Positions 1 through 9,654 of a DNA stretch of 64,000 nt are shown one piece after another. The stretch comes from Methanocella_A sp963769045 (GTDB taxonomy: Archaea; Halobacteriota; Methanocellia; Methanocellales; Methanocellaceae), in the NCBI GenBank assembly GCA_963769045.1, contig CAVYKK010000030.1, forward strand, positions 1 through 64,000, read 5' to 3'. Position 1 is the first letter of the stretch. Each line of letters starts with the position of its first letter. Below the pieces are notes generated by a model. It was not told where the DNA came from and did not search any database. It saw only the letters and a list, made by a program, of their open reading frames with translations. The position numbers and the translations under genes were made by a program.

Positions 1-618
1 GGTCTTCGACTCGCCGTGCAGCCGGAACCGGGCGATGGTGGCATTGATGTGCCGGATGTTGAATTTCATGGCTACCCGGATCCAGAAATCATAATCCATG
101 ATGTAGTGACGGGCTTCGTCCAGGTATCCGACTTCGTCGAAAATCTTTCTCTTCCAGAATGTCGTCGGCTGAGATACGCGGTTCGTCACCAGCAATTCCG
201 GCAATGTGAAGTCGCGCGACCTGATGTTAAAAAGGACCTTGCCACTCTCATTGATAAAATCGATATTCCCATGGACCAGATCCGCTTCCGGGTGATCCGT
301 GAAAAATTTCACGACACGTGATATTGCGCCGTCCACGTATAGATCGTCCGAGTTGATCCAGGCGACATATTCTCCGGTGCATCTCTTGAACCCTTTGTTG
401 ATTGCATCGGACTGGCCGTTGTCTTTTTCGCTGACCCAGTACGCGATTTTATCTTCGTATTTTTTTATGATTTCCTGGCTGCCGTCCGTCGACCCGCCGT
501 CTATGATGATGTACTCGATGTCGGGATAGTCCTGGTTGATCACCGAGAGAATGGTCTTTTCAATAAACTGAGCCTGATTGAATGAAGGCGTTACGATCGA
601 TACCCTGGGCACGCTCAT
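1..618 (-). CDS. Family 2 glycosyltransferase, C-terminus cut by window edge
   Basis: Reading the minus strand from the ATG at 618 gives an open frame that runs off position 1. The N-terminus reads MSVPRVSIVTPSFNQAQFIE, followed by a GGSTDGS nucleotide-binding turn, an EKDNGQSDAINKGF segment and a WINSDD acid cluster. This is the GT-A fold layout of family 2 glycosyltransferases, which move sugars from activated nucleotides to lipid or glycan acceptors. About 206 residues are visible and the acceptor-side end is missing. It is divergent from the next glycosyltransferase gene at 809 and belongs to the same surface-glycan block. The acceptor and sugar cannot be told. Confidence 0.88.
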   Translation of the reverse strand, partial: MSVPRVSIVTPSFNQAQFIEKTILSVINQDYPDIEYIIIDGGSTDGSQEIIKKYEDKIAYWVSEKDNGQSDAINKGFKRCTGEYVAWINSDDLYVDGAISRVVKFFTDHPEADLVHGNIDFINESGKVLFNIRSRDFTLPELLVTNRVSQPTTFWKRKIFDEVGYLDEARHYIMDYDFWIRVAMKFNIRHINATIARFRLHGESKT

Positions 619-742
619 TATATCGTACCTACATTAACATGGCACCATTTAAAAGCATTTCCTCAACCCTTTTAGGCCCGGCGGTCCGATCGACGATTGT
701 TCCGGGCGTCCCGGAGGCCCGGGCAGCCGGGGCCCGGGAGCA

Positions 743-753
743 AACTATATATG
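743..753 (+). promoter_or_regulatory. TATA box before the glycosyltransferase at 809
   Basis: An AAACTATATATGA-like archaeal TATA element lies in a GC-rich background about 60 bases before the GTG at 809. It is the only AT-rich element in this stretch, so it probably drives that gene. Confidence 0.5.
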
Positions 754-808
754 AATACGTGGCAAGCATAAAACTCAATTATTATAACGTTACTCTGTTA
801 CGGGCGGG

Positions 809-1735
809 GTGGTCTTCCTGGAGAACCCTTTCATATCCATGGTCTTGCCGACCTTTAACCGGCCGGTCATATTAAGAGAGTGCCTGCGATCGGTCATCGC
901 CCAGTCGTACAAAAGCTGGGAACTGATCATCGTCGACGATTGCTCTCCGCTGCCCGTAGAGTCTAATATCAAAGACCTGCTGGACACCGATCCCCGGATA
1001 AGGTTCGTCCGCAACCCGTTCCGCCGCACGACACCGGCTTCAAAGAACGTCGGCATTTCCCTGGCCCGGCACGACCTGGTGCTCTTCCTGGAAGACGACA
1101 TGGTCCTGGACCCCGATGCCATAGGCATTTTGATCGATACGTACCGGTCGTTGAGCGCGAAGGACCCGAAGCTGGGCGCCGTGGCCCCGAGTATCCCCCG
1201 GGTCGAGTACGCTGACCTGAAGAAGCTCGGGGAAATCAAAAGCCGGCTGCTGGACGAAAAGCCCGTCCCCGGCGATGCGCCGATGAAGATGAGCCCCTGG
1301 ACGGGCGAGATTACCGTCGACTTCACGCCGAAGTACCGCGATTTGCAGGAAGTCCCGGACGTCCACGCGTGCGTGCTTTACCCGAAGAGGGTGCTCAAGG
1401 AGGCCGGCGGATTCCGGGAGAACATGTACAAAGGCAACTTTAGCCGCGAGGAGAGCGACCTGTCCTACCGGGTCCACAAGCACGGGTACCGCTTCTATTT
1501 CGAGCCCCGGGCCATCTTTTACCACGTCTACGTGAGCGAGGGCGGCAGCCGGGTAAGCTACCGGCAGTTCATCTATTACACGGTAACGAATCACACAAAA
1601 TTTCTGTACTACAACCTGGGGCTGGTAAAAACCATGTACATGGCACCCCTGTTCGTGCTGTGGTCCCTGAAGGGCGGGGTAATACGACTTACGAAAGCAA
1701 TAACGCGGCCGTTCTCTGGGCCGGCAAGTAGCTAG
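809..1735 (+). CDS. Family 2 glycosyltransferase
   Basis: 308 residues with a GT-A fold: MVLPTFNRP near residues 11-19, VDDCSP at 42-47 and the metal-binding FLEDDM at about 94-98, followed later by a REESDL segment typical of family 2 enzymes (about residue 210). A hydrophobic stretch near 275-295 (MAPLFVLWSL) suggests the C-terminus touches the membrane. Translation starts at a GTG. An in-frame ATG ten codons later (839) is possible and would still keep the fold complete. The gene sits alone on the plus strand between minus-strand glycosyltransferases. Likely role is assembly of a cell-surface glycan; substrate unknown. Confidence 0.88.
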   Translation: MVFLENPFISMVLPTFNRPVILRECLRSVIAQSYKSWELIIVDDCSPLPVESNIKDLLDTDPRIRFVRNPFRRTTPASKNVGISLARHDLVLFLEDDMVLDPDAIGILIDTYRSLSAKDPKLGAVAPSIPRVEYADLKKLGEIKSRLLDEKPVPGDAPMKMSPWTGEITVDFTPKYRDLQEVPDVHACVLYPKRVLKEAGGFRENMYKGNFSREESDLSYRVHKHGYRFYFEPRAIFYHVYVSEGGSRVSYRQFIYYTVTNHTKFLYYNLGLVKTMYMAPLFVLWSLKGGVIRLTKAITRPFSGPASS

Positions 1736-1745
1736 TATCACTATT

Positions 1746-2872
1746 TCAGTTCTGTTCGCCGGGCAGAATCAGGCTGATGTAGCTGTCCATCACGGCATTG
1801 ATATCGTAAGACCGAAGCCCTCTGCAGCTCTCGCAGGACAGCGACTGATACAGCTCGTTTTTCGGAGAGGGACATCACTGACCGGGCCAGGTCCGCGACG
1901 TCGCCCGGCGATAGATCAAGCCCTGCCGTACCGGCCGTCTCCGGCATGGCGGTGACATCGGGGACGATGACGGGCTTTCCCGCCGCCATCGCCTCGACGA
2001 CCGGCACGCAGAAGCCCTCGTGCTCGCTCGCGGTCACCCACGCGTCGCAAGCCCTGTAGTAGTCGGGCAGCTCCTCGTCGGCGACCCGCCCGGCGAACTT
2101 CACCGCGTCCTTCACGTCCAGCTCGCCTGCGAGCGCCTCGAGCCGCTCCCGTTCCGGGCCGCCGCCGACGATGACAAGTACAAGGGGCCGGTCTTTCATC
2201 ATGGCCATCGCCCGTATCAGGTTGTCGACCCGCTTGCCGCTGGCCAGCCTGCCGACGTACAACAGTAAAAACCGGTCGCCGACGTCGAAAGACGCCCGCA
2301 CTTTATCGCCAGGCCCGGGCGAGAACCTGGTGAGATCGATGCCGATGGGTATCACAGTGACCTTCGAGGGATCGACCCCCCATCCGGCCAGCTCGTCCTT
2401 CGAGTACTGGCTGTCCGTCTTGATCCGGTCGCTGCGCTTCATGGAACCGGCGTAAGCCAGTCTCCTGATCCTTGTCAGCAGCCGGTCCCTTGCGCTGGCC
2501 AGCTGTTCAGGCGGCGTCAGCCCGTGGTAGACCCAGATGAGCTTCATCTTCGGGTTTCGCCTTTTCGCGAGGCGGATAGCGGGCAGGGCCCCGATATCAG
2601 GCCCGGCGAGCACGAGCCGATCGTAGCCGGCCAGTTCCTTTGCGGTCTTCAGCGTCCGGAGGAATGCGCGGACGTTTGTCCCGATGCCATGCCGGTTCGC
2701 GCCGCCAAGGAAACGGATCTCGACGCCGTCGATCGGCGGCCGCTCGTAAGCGAAGGTATAAAGCGCCACCCGGCCGCTGGCCTTTGCCTTAAGCTCCGTA
2801 CAGCGAGGCTGCCGTGAAGTTGCCCTGCGCATCGCGGTCGACGAGACGGGTGGTGACGATGGCGACGTCCAC
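1746..2872 (-). pseudogene. GT4 glycosyltransferase with two single-base frame breaks
   Basis: The central frame codes for a GT-B family 4 glycosyltransferase: LLYVGRLASGKR donor-site loop and an EHEGFCVPVVEAMAAGKPV EX7E motif. Both ends are out of frame with it. A proper N-terminus starts at the GTG at 2872 (VDVAIVTTRLVDRDAQGNF) and stops at a TAA near 2790 unless one base is skipped. A natural C-terminus (SYDINAVMDSYISLILPGEQ) lies in the third frame and is reached by dropping one base from the T5/A5 run at 1858-1862. The rebuilt protein has normal GT4 length. The gene directly follows the GT4 at 2877. It could be a recent pseudogene or carry sequencing insertions. Read without repair, the only uninterrupted frame (1741-2880) has unnatural ends. 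Confidence 0.75.
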
Positions 2873-2876
2873 GGTA

Positions 2877-4025
2877 TCACCGCTCCCTGTGCGTGGTAGC
2901 GGCCATGATAATATCCATGTACTGCTGCGCAATGACCGGCCAGTCGAACTGCCTTTCGACCCGCGTTCGCGCTGCGGCCCCCATGGCTGCCCGTAGCCCG
3001 CTGTCGGCCGCGAGCATCAGGAGTTTCTCCGCCAGCGCCTCCGGGTCCCCGGGCGGCACGAGGAAGCCGGTAACGCCGTCGTCCACCGTGTCCATCATGC
3101 CACCGACCCGGGCACAGACGACAGGTCTCCCGCAGGCCATGGCCTCGAGCACTGCAATCCCGTAAGGCTCGACGACACTGGGCTGGACGTAGACGTCACA
3201 GCTGGTATAGACGGGCGGCATCTGCGTGTTGGGCACCGGAGTCTCGACAAAACGAACGGCGTTGCCCAGGTCCAGCTCGCCAGCCAGTTTCTTAAGGTCC
3301 GTCCCCGAAGGCCCCCTGCCCATGATATACAGGACGACCCCGGGGTGCTGCCTGTGGACGATCGCCATCGCCCGGATGAGATGGTCCAGGCCTTTGTACG
3401 GGTGCAGCCGGGCCACGGTCAGCAGCTTGATTTCGCCATCGGCCAGCGGCGTCGGGCCTTCGGAGGGCCTGAAGAGCTGCGCATCGACGCCGACGTGCAG
3501 GACTTTGACCCGTCCCTCCGGCACTCCGAGCTTGCGCTGGACAAAGTCGCGCGCGGCCGTGCAGTGCGCCGTATAAACCGTGGCGCCGCGCCGTAGCATG
3601 GCGTTCAGCGTGACGTCGAAGGCCATCAGTGCCCAGCGCTTATAGCCTTGCGGAAAATGCGTGCGCTCGGTCGACAGTACGGTCGGGACGCCGCCGCGCT
3701 TCGCCGCCAGCCAGGCCATGTGGCAGATCGGCTGGTAGTCCTCCTGCAGGAGCAGCACGTCGTAGCCGCCGCGCCGGACTTCGCCGTAGACAGAAGGAGT
3801 GACAGGCAGCTCGCCCGCGTCGAGCGGCGTATCCAGGTACGTGACCTTATACCCGGCTTCGCCGCCGGCCTGGCTGTCGGAAGTGATCATCTTCTCGCGC
3901 AACGCCCGGCCTTTCGAAGCGATAACGGTGACATCGGCGCCCAGCTTTGCCAGGCCGTCGGCCAGCCCGAACTCGTTGCCCCGGACGTATCGTGCGAAAT
4001 ACGGGACGACGATACCGATCTTCAT
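2877..4025 (-). CDS. Family 4 glycosyltransferase
   Basis: 382 residues with two Rossmann halves. The N-terminal half begins MKIGIVVPYFARYVRGNEFG. The C-terminal half carries VARLHPYKGLDHLIRAM and the EX7E motif EPYGIAVLEAMACGRPVV, followed by GGMMDTVDDGVTGFLVPPGD, the usual nucleotide-sugar pocket of retaining GT4 enzymes. No signal peptide or membrane segment is seen, so it should work on the cytoplasmic face. The start ATG is only a few bases after the stop of the gene at 4028, and its TGA overlaps GTG 2880, so three GT4 genes form one minus-strand unit. Sugar and acceptor are unknown. Confidence 0.9.
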   Translation of the reverse strand: MKIGIVVPYFARYVRGNEFGLADGLAKLGADVTVIASKGRALREKMITSDSQAGGEAGYKVTYLDTPLDAGELPVTPSVYGEVRRGGYDVLLLQEDYQPICHMAWLAAKRGGVPTVLSTERTHFPQGYKRWALMAFDVTLNAMLRRGATVYTAHCTAARDFVQRKLGVPEGRVKVLHVGVDAQLFRPSEGPTPLADGEIKLLTVARLHPYKGLDHLIRAMAIVHRQHPGVVLYIMGRGPSGTDLKKLAGELDLGNAVRFVETPVPNTQMPPVYTSCDVYVQPSVVEPYGIAVLEAMACGRPVVCARVGGMMDTVDDGVTGFLVPPGDPEALAEKLLMLAADSGLRAAMGAAARTRVERQFDWPVIAQQYMDIIMAATTHRER

Positions 4026-4027
4026 AA

Positions 4028-5080
4028 TCAGACGCCCTCCATGTAGACGGCCAGCATCCGCACGGCGACGTCATCCCAGTCGGGTATCTCCTTTCCGTAG
4101 GGCACTCTTGACAGGCCGGCGATTTCGTCGGCAAGCCGCTCCGGGCTGACAGGCAGGTCGACACCCCGGCAGAGGCCGCTGTCCACAAACTCCCCGAGCG
4201 ACGATGCCTTCGCCACTACACAGGGCGTCCCGGCCATCAGCGCCTCGGCCACCGTAATCCCGTATGACTCGAAGCTCGACAGCATGACGAACGCGTCGGC
4301 GGTGGAATACCATCGCAACAGATCGCCCCGTGCCAGCCCTTCCATGAAGGTTACCCGCCGGGTAAGTCCTGCGTCCTCGACCAGACGTACGAGCCCGGCC
4401 TTATAGGGCCCCCGGCCGATCACGACCAGACGGTAGCCCGGCAGGTACGGCAGCGCCGCTACGGCATGCTGTATACCCTTGTACTCCTCGAGCCTGCCCG
4501 CGTACAGCAGGACTTTTTCGTCCTTCGGGTAAGGCGTCAGCCCGGCGAACTCTCTTTTGTCTATACCGGGAGAGATGACCCGGACCTTCCCGCAGTATGC
4601 GGGGAAGTCCCGGCACACCAGGCCCTTCTCAAACTCGGAATTACAGACGACCGCTCCCGCTTTCTTGAATATTTTAATGCCTGCCGTCCGGTAAGTCTTC
4701 AGCAGCAGGTTCCGGAAAGTCGTATGGCCCTTGCCGTGGTAATAGGGGTTGAACACGAGCCTGCGGGAATTACACGAAGCGGCGAACAGCGCAGGGAACG
4801 CGTGGTATCCATGCGCGTGGACGACGTCATACGATCCCTTCTTCAGGCTGTCCCGCAGCTTTAGCGAAAGGTAATAGGCGTCGCCCGGGGCATAAGAAGG
4901 AAAACGGAATACCCTGACACCATCGATCGTCTCCTGCCCCGGCAGCATGCCCGAAGGGTCCGTAGTGATCACCGATATGTCATGCCCTTTTGCCGCGAGC
5001 CTCCGGCTGATCTCCTCGACAACCGTCTCGACGCCGCCAATGTGCGGCCTATAGCGAGGGCATACCTGTGCGATCTTCAT
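4028..5080 (-). CDS. Family 4 glycosyltransferase, first gene of the minus-strand GT4 unit
   Basis: The protein begins MKIAQVCPRYRPHIGGVETV, the classic GT4 N-terminus with a GGVE acceptor loop. YAGRLEEYKGIQ and ESYGITVAEALMAGTP supply the donor loop and EX7E motif. The ATG at 5080 is preferred because it puts the first beta strand at residue 2; four extra codons upstream are open. About 350 residues, full length for the family. It leads an apparent operon with the two GT4 genes at 2877 and 1746. Its upstream region holds a long palindromic repeat. Likely a cytoplasmic transferase building a surface glycan. Confidence 0.9.
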   Translation of the reverse strand: MKIAQVCPRYRPHIGGVETVVEEISRRLAAKGHDISVITTDPSGMLPGQETIDGVRVFRFPSYAPGDAYYLSLKLRDSLKKGSYDVVHAHGYHAFPALFAASCNSRRLVFNPYYHGKGHTTFRNLLLKTYRTAGIKIFKKAGAVVCNSEFEKGLVCRDFPAYCGKVRVISPGIDKREFAGLTPYPKDEKVLLYAGRLEEYKGIQHAVAALPYLPGYRLVVIGRGPYKAGLVRLVEDAGLTRRVTFMEGLARGDLLRWYSTADAFVMLSSFESYGITVAEALMAGTPCVVAKASSLGEFVDSGLCRGVDLPVSPERLADEIAGLSRVPYGKEIPDWDDVAVRMLAVYMEGV

Positions 5081-5174
5081 GACGCCGACCAATCCTCAAT
5101 ACACGCTTCGTTCGCTGGTGCTCGATACCCATCTATCAAGTTGACATAAATATATTTCGCACACAGGAGGGCTC

Positions 5175-5362
5175 GGAGGTTTGCAAGAGGTCACAGAGCT
5201 CAGCACAGAGGTCACAGAGGTCACAGAGGTATTCACAGAGGAAATTTTTTGGAGATGGCTATGGGAAGCCTTTTCCTTAAACAAACCTCTGTGTCGTCCT
5301 CTGTGACCTCTGTGACCTCTGTGGTGAAACTCGGTGACCTCTCGCAAACCTCTGCGACCTCC
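5175..5362. repeat. Palindromic intergenic repeat (CACAGAGGT type)
   Basis: The left arm iterates GGTCACAGA units. The right arm iterates TCTGTGACC and ends GTGACCTCTCGCAAACCTC, which mirrors GAGGTTTGCAAGAGGTCAC at the left end. The loop contains GGCTATGGGAAGCC and then TTTTCCTTAAA. A second copy with the same arms and a related loop lies at 44461-44672. It separates the divergent genes at 5080 and 5446 and has no open frame of its own that looks coding. Confidence 0.85.
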
Positions 5363-5445
5363 AGAAATCAGTTGTACGTTCATATCACAAACATTATAGC
5401 AAAGGAACTATGTTAAGTGATTAAAAAGCAGCGGTCAGGCATGGG

Positions 5446-6606
5446 ATGACAGAGAAGAAAGTGTGTGTGGTGGGGCCGTCGAAGAAGTTTTTGAGCGGCA
5501 TCAGCTATTATAACATCAGGCTCGCGAACAGTCTTACCACCCGATATGATGTCGCTGTCCTCTGTTTCCGGAACCTGCTGCCGAAGCGCTTGTTCCCCGG
5601 GTACAAGCACGTGGGTAAAGACCTTGCCGATGTCGATTATGACGCGAAAATCAAGCAGTTCGACGGCATGGACTACAACAACCCGCTGACATGGTACCGG
5701 GCGTTCAGGTTCCTGCGACAGGAAAAGCCTGAGGTCATCATCCTGCAGTGGTGGACATCGTCGGTCGCCCACATGCACATGCTTATCAGCCTGATGAACA
5801 CGTTCCGGAAGGCAAAGGTGATCATCGAGTTCCATGAGGTCGTCGACCCGCTGGAAGAGTCCATTCTCCCCATCCGCCTGTACTCGCGCGTCATGGGCCG
5901 GTGGCTGATCCGCCGCTCGGATGCGTATGTCACCCATTCCGAGTCGGACCGGAAGCTGCTCGCCGAGAAGTACGGGATGGACATCGGCCGCATCCACGTG
6001 CTGCCAATGGGATTGTATGACCACCACAGGCGCATGGACCCGGCGGAGGCGCGGCAGGCGCTGGGCGCCGGCATCGACGCGGAGAACATTATATTATCCT
6101 TCGGGCTCATCAGGCCGTACAAGGGTATCCCATACCTGATCAAGGCGTTTGGCGATATGCCCGCAGAGGAAGCGCAAAAGTCCAGGCTGCTGCTGGTCGG
6201 CGAAATCTGGGAGGACCGGGCGTCCGTCGAGGATGCCATCGCATCGTCGCCGTACCGCGACCGCATCACGCTTGTCGACCGCTATGTCTCCGATGATGAG
6301 GTAGGAAAGTATTTCTCGGCCGCTGACATTGTGGTGCTTCCATATCTCCGGGCATCGCAGAGCGCCGTAGCCCACGTGGCTATGGCGTTCGGGAAGCCCA
6401 TCGTCGTCTCCCGGGTAGGAGGGCTGCAGGAGTCCATGGCCGACTATAAGGGCACGTATTTCGTCCCCCCGGCCGATACGGCGGCCATCCGGGACGCTAT
6501 CGTGCGTATACGCAGCGAGCGCCCGGGCCCGTTCGAGCCGCCAAAGCGCGGATGGGAAGAGATTGCAGCCGGCTACGAGGCAATCATATCTGGAGAATGC
6601 CGGTAG
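5446..6606 (+). CDS. Family 4-like glycosyltransferase
   Basis: 386 residues with a GT-B layout: KVCVVGPSKKFLSGISYYNI at the N-terminus, IILSFGLIRPYKGIPYLIKA as the donor-site loop and KPIVVSRVGGLQESM near the end. The usual first glutamate of the EX7E motif is replaced: the segment reads RASQSAVAHVAMAFGKP. That substitution is seen in some GT4 subgroups, so it is not taken as proof of inactivity. It lies just before aglB with the same orientation, about 110 bases apart. This suggests a role in building the lipid-linked oligosaccharide that AglB transfers. Confidence 0.85.
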   Translation: MTEKKVCVVGPSKKFLSGISYYNIRLANSLTTRYDVAVLCFRNLLPKRLFPGYKHVGKDLADVDYDAKIKQFDGMDYNNPLTWYRAFRFLRQEKPEVIILQWWTSSVAHMHMLISLMNTFRKAKVIIEFHEVVDPLEESILPIRLYSRVMGRWLIRRSDAYVTHSESDRKLLAEKYGMDIGRIHVLPMGLYDHHRRMDPAEARQALGAGIDAENIILSFGLIRPYKGIPYLIKAFGDMPAEEAQKSRLLLVGEIWEDRASVEDAIASSPYRDRITLVDRYVSDDEVGKYFSAADIVVLPYLRASQSAVAHVAMAFGKPIVVSRVGGLQESMADYKGTYFVPPADTAAIRDAIVRIRSERPGPFEPPKRGWEEIAAGYEAIISGECR

Positions 6607-6663
6607 CAGGTACACAGGCGGACGCCCGTAGCACCATGAATTACAGGTGCACGGCCGAGCACA

Positions 6664-6673
6664 AAAGATATAT
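6664..6673 (+). promoter_or_regulatory. TATA box before aglB
   Basis: AAAGATATAT about 50 bases before the aglB ATG, in an otherwise GC-rich gap, fits an archaeal TATA box. It gives aglB a promoter separate from the upstream glycosyltransferase. Confidence 0.5.
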
Positions 6674-6719
6674 GTAAAATAGCGTTCATTCACGCATAGT
6701 CCATTGAAAAGGTGAGCGA

Positions 6720-9638
6720 ATGGCAAAGAAAGGAAAGAACGTAAGACAGGTCAGGAGAAATATTGACAATTCCGGACCTGAGGCTGCCGACGAAATGGCG
6801 AAGCCACAGACTGCAAAGGTACAGGAAACATCCGGGCAGCAGCTCGAAGCCGTCAGCGATAGCGGGGCGCGGGATAAGCAGGCGGCTGTGGTCGTCGAGG
6901 TAGCCCCGGCGAAGCCGTCGTTCAACCTGACAACGTATATCAAGTCTTTCACATGGATATATCCGGTCATCCTGATAACGCTCATGCTGCTGATGGCCTG
7001 GATACGCATCGTACCCTCGTATGACAGCGTGTTCACTTCGTGGGGCAATGGCTATGTGAACGTGGCCCAGGACGACGCCGTCATGCAGATGCGCCTGGTG
7101 GAAAACACGCTCGCTCACTTCCCGACGCGTATAATGTTCGATCCGTTCACCCACTTCCCCTATGGCAGCACCATCCACTTCGGCCCGCTGTTCACGCTCA
7201 CCATCGCAGCGGCCGCGATGATCGTCGGCCTGGGTAACCCGAGCACGGCGCTCGTCGAAACGGTAGGCGCGTACTTCCCGGTATTGCTGGGAGCCCTCTG
7301 TATATTACCCACTTATTTCATCGGCAAGAAGCTGTTCGGCCGGAACGCGGGCATAGTCGCGGCGGCCACGCTGGCGCTGCTGCCCGGGGCATTCCTGGGC
7401 AGGTCCATGCTGGGCTTCACCGATCACCACATCGCAGAAGTACTGTTCTCGGCCGCCACGGTGGCGTTCCTCGTATATGCGCTGGACGCTGCCAAGAAGT
7501 CCGGCCTGAGCCTGGAAAAGATCAAGAACAAAGACAGTGCCTCATGGAAGGCGCTCACGTACTCTGCGCTGGCAGGCATCGCTTTCGGATGCTACATGCT
7601 CATCTGGCCCGGTGCGTTGCTCATCGGCTTCATGCTCTTCGTCTACTTCGCCGCACAGTCCATTGTCAACCACATGAAGGACGAAAAGCTCGACTACATA
7701 CTGATCGTGGCGGCATTACTGTATGTCATACCGGCGGTCATGGTACTGCCGTACTCGCTGCAGGACTTCAGCCTCCAGCTCATGTACTATTCCATGACCC
7801 AGCCGCTGTTCCTCTCCATAGCGCTGGGCGGCATTGGCGTCATCTACACAGTGTCGACACTGCTGAGGCAGAATAAGGCGGAGGCATGGACGTTCCCGGT
7901 AACGCTGGGCGGCATGGCCGTCGTGGGCCTGCTGGTGGCTTACATCATATTCCCGCAGATATACGGGCTGACCATGGCAGGCTTCAACGTCTTCATGCCC
8001 CAGGGCGGCATGCTCACCGTCGCAGAGGCTTCGCCTACGATCTTCGAGCGTGGCACGAGCGGCAACTTCGACGCGCTGACCTTTGACAACCTCTGGTACG
8101 GGTTCTACTTCTCGATCGCCATCTCGTTCGTCGCCATAATCATGCTGGCGTTCCGGGTGCTTAAGAACAACCGTCCGGCAGAGATGCTGTTCCTCGTGTG
8201 GAACCTGATAATGCTCCTGGCCACCATCAGCCAGGTCCGTTTCACATACTACTTCGCCATTAATGCGGCACTGCTTACCGGATATTTCGCTTTCGCTATG
8301 TTCCGGGCCTTCGACTCCGAAAAGTTCATGCAAGACTTCCGGGCCAGAGTCAAACGCACGGAAGATGTCGGAGGATATCTGGGCAAGCACATCGGGCAGA
8401 CGGCGATCTTCGCGATCCTGTCCATCGTATGCCTCCTGGTGATCATCTTTCCGGCCACATCGATGTCGCTGCAGCCGGGAATGGACCCGAGGTACAGCGC
8501 CTCGTTCATCGGCGGGATGGTGATGGCGCAGTCGGAAGCAGGCCCGGGCATGCCCTATGAGTGGTTCAGCGCGCTTACATGGCTGCACGACAACACGCCC
8601 GACCCGCAAGGCACTGTGGTACAGCCGGGCTTCAGCTACAACGGCACGTATTCCAAAACGCTCAACGCTGATGGCACCTACCAGTATCCGGCGAGTGCTT
8701 ATGGCGTAATGAGCTGGTGGGACTACGGGCACATCATCGAATACGTGTCGCACCGCATCCCCAACGCCAATCCGTTCCAGGCCGGCATCATCGAGAACAA
8801 CGGCACGGACGGGAGTGCGAAGTTCTTCCTGGCCACTGACGAGAGCGATGGGTACAGGAACCTGCAGGACATGGGTAGCAAATACGTGATGATCGACGAG
8901 CAGATGGCCACGGGCAAGTTCGCCGCAATCCAGCAATGGGTCGATGATACCGCGGGCTGGTATTCGCCGGTCGCCCTGAACATGACCTCCACGTATCAGG
9001 TCCCCCTGATTATTGACAGCAACAAGTACAAGAGCTCCATGATGAGCCGCCTGTACTACGACGACTGTAATGGCATGAGCCACTTCCGGCTGGTCTACGA
9101 GAGCCCGGGCAGCTACTACGTGTACACGAAACTGGCAGACTTGAACCAGTATCAGCAGGGCTACTCGGGAGTGCCCTTCAATCAGGTATATTTAACATCT
9201 TCAGACAATTATACTGAACAATACGACAAGTACGTGAACACAATTGGTCCGGCGATGATAAGCAGTACGGACTACTCGCAGTTCGTATACGACAGCCGTC
9301 CGCCGGTGAAGTTCGTGAAGACCTACGAAGTGGTGAAAGGCGCCACGATAACCGGCAGCGCGACTCCGAACAGCACCGTTAAGGCGTCGGTGACACTGGG
9401 CATCGCCAACCGCACATTCAACTACACGCATAGCGCAATGGCAGATGCAAACGGCATATACTCGATGACCGTGCCCTACGCGACGGACGCGATGAAAGGC
9501 GCCGGCTACTCATCCGACGTGACGCCGATAACGCAGTACATCCTGACCTGCGGCAATTCCACGGCCACGGTCGCGGTGCCGGAACGCGCGGTCGCGAACG
9601 GCGAGACCATACAGGTAAGCGAAAATCTGCAGGGGTAA
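6720..9638 (+). CDS. aglB: Dolichyl-(di)phosphate oligosaccharyltransferase AglB
   Basis: 972 residues of the STT3/AglB family, which move a glycan from a dolichol carrier to Asn in N-X-S/T sequons on the outer face of the membrane. After a charged ~70-residue N-terminus come about a dozen membrane helices. QDDAVMQMRL near residue 118 supplies the first catalytic acid, and TDHHIAEV near 234 is the loop motif of the family. The hallmark WWDYG lies at 666-670. A beta-rich C-terminal domain after about residue 880 looks like an extracellular fold. The AglJ-like gene starts 16 bases later, so the two are probably co-transcribed. Likely targets here are the archaellins and the S-layer. Confidence 0.95.
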   Translation: MAKKGKNVRQVRRNIDNSGPEAADEMAKPQTAKVQETSGQQLEAVSDSGARDKQAAVVVEVAPAKPSFNLTTYIKSFTWIYPVILITLMLLMAWIRIVPSYDSVFTSWGNGYVNVAQDDAVMQMRLVENTLAHFPTRIMFDPFTHFPYGSTIHFGPLFTLTIAAAAMIVGLGNPSTALVETVGAYFPVLLGALCILPTYFIGKKLFGRNAGIVAAATLALLPGAFLGRSMLGFTDHHIAEVLFSAATVAFLVYALDAAKKSGLSLEKIKNKDSASWKALTYSALAGIAFGCYMLIWPGALLIGFMLFVYFAAQSIVNHMKDEKLDYILIVAALLYVIPAVMVLPYSLQDFSLQLMYYSMTQPLFLSIALGGIGVIYTVSTLLRQNKAEAWTFPVTLGGMAVVGLLVAYIIFPQIYGLTMAGFNVFMPQGGMLTVAEASPTIFERGTSGNFDALTFDNLWYGFYFSIAISFVAIIMLAFRVLKNNRPAEMLFLVWNLIMLLATISQVRFTYYFAINAALLTGYFAFAMFRAFDSEKFMQDFRARVKRTEDVGGYLGKHIGQTAIFAILSIVCLLVIIFPATSMSLQPGMDPRYSASFIGGMVMAQSEAGPGMPYEWFSALTWLHDNTPDPQGTVVQPGFSYNGTYSKTLNADGTYQYPASAYGVMSWWDYGHIIEYVSHRIPNANPFQAGIIENNGTDGSAKFFLATDESDGYRNLQDMGSKYVMIDEQMATGKFAAIQQWVDDTAGWYSPVALNMTSTYQVPLIIDSNKYKSSMMSRLYYDDCNGMSHFRLVYESPGSYYVYTKLADLNQYQQGYSGVPFNQVYLTSSDNYTEQYDKYVNTIGPAMISSTDYSQFVYDSRPPVKFVKTYEVVKGATITGSATPNSTVKASVTLGIANRTFNYTHSAMADANGIYSMTVPYATDAMKGAGYSSDVTPITQYILTCGNSTATVAVPERAVANGETIQVSENLQG

Positions 9639-9654
9639 CTGGCAAAGGTAAGCT

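Noticed and set aside
5175..5362. CRISPR array suspected from repeated CACAGAGGTCAC units
   Set aside because: Units are contiguous and mirrored in a second arm; there are no unique spacers of even length and no cas genes nearby.
7716..9083. 455-codon open frame on the strand opposite aglB
   Set aside because: It mirrors a GC-rich gene, is His/Arg/Val-rich without a domain, and aglB on the plus strand has clear STT3 motifs.
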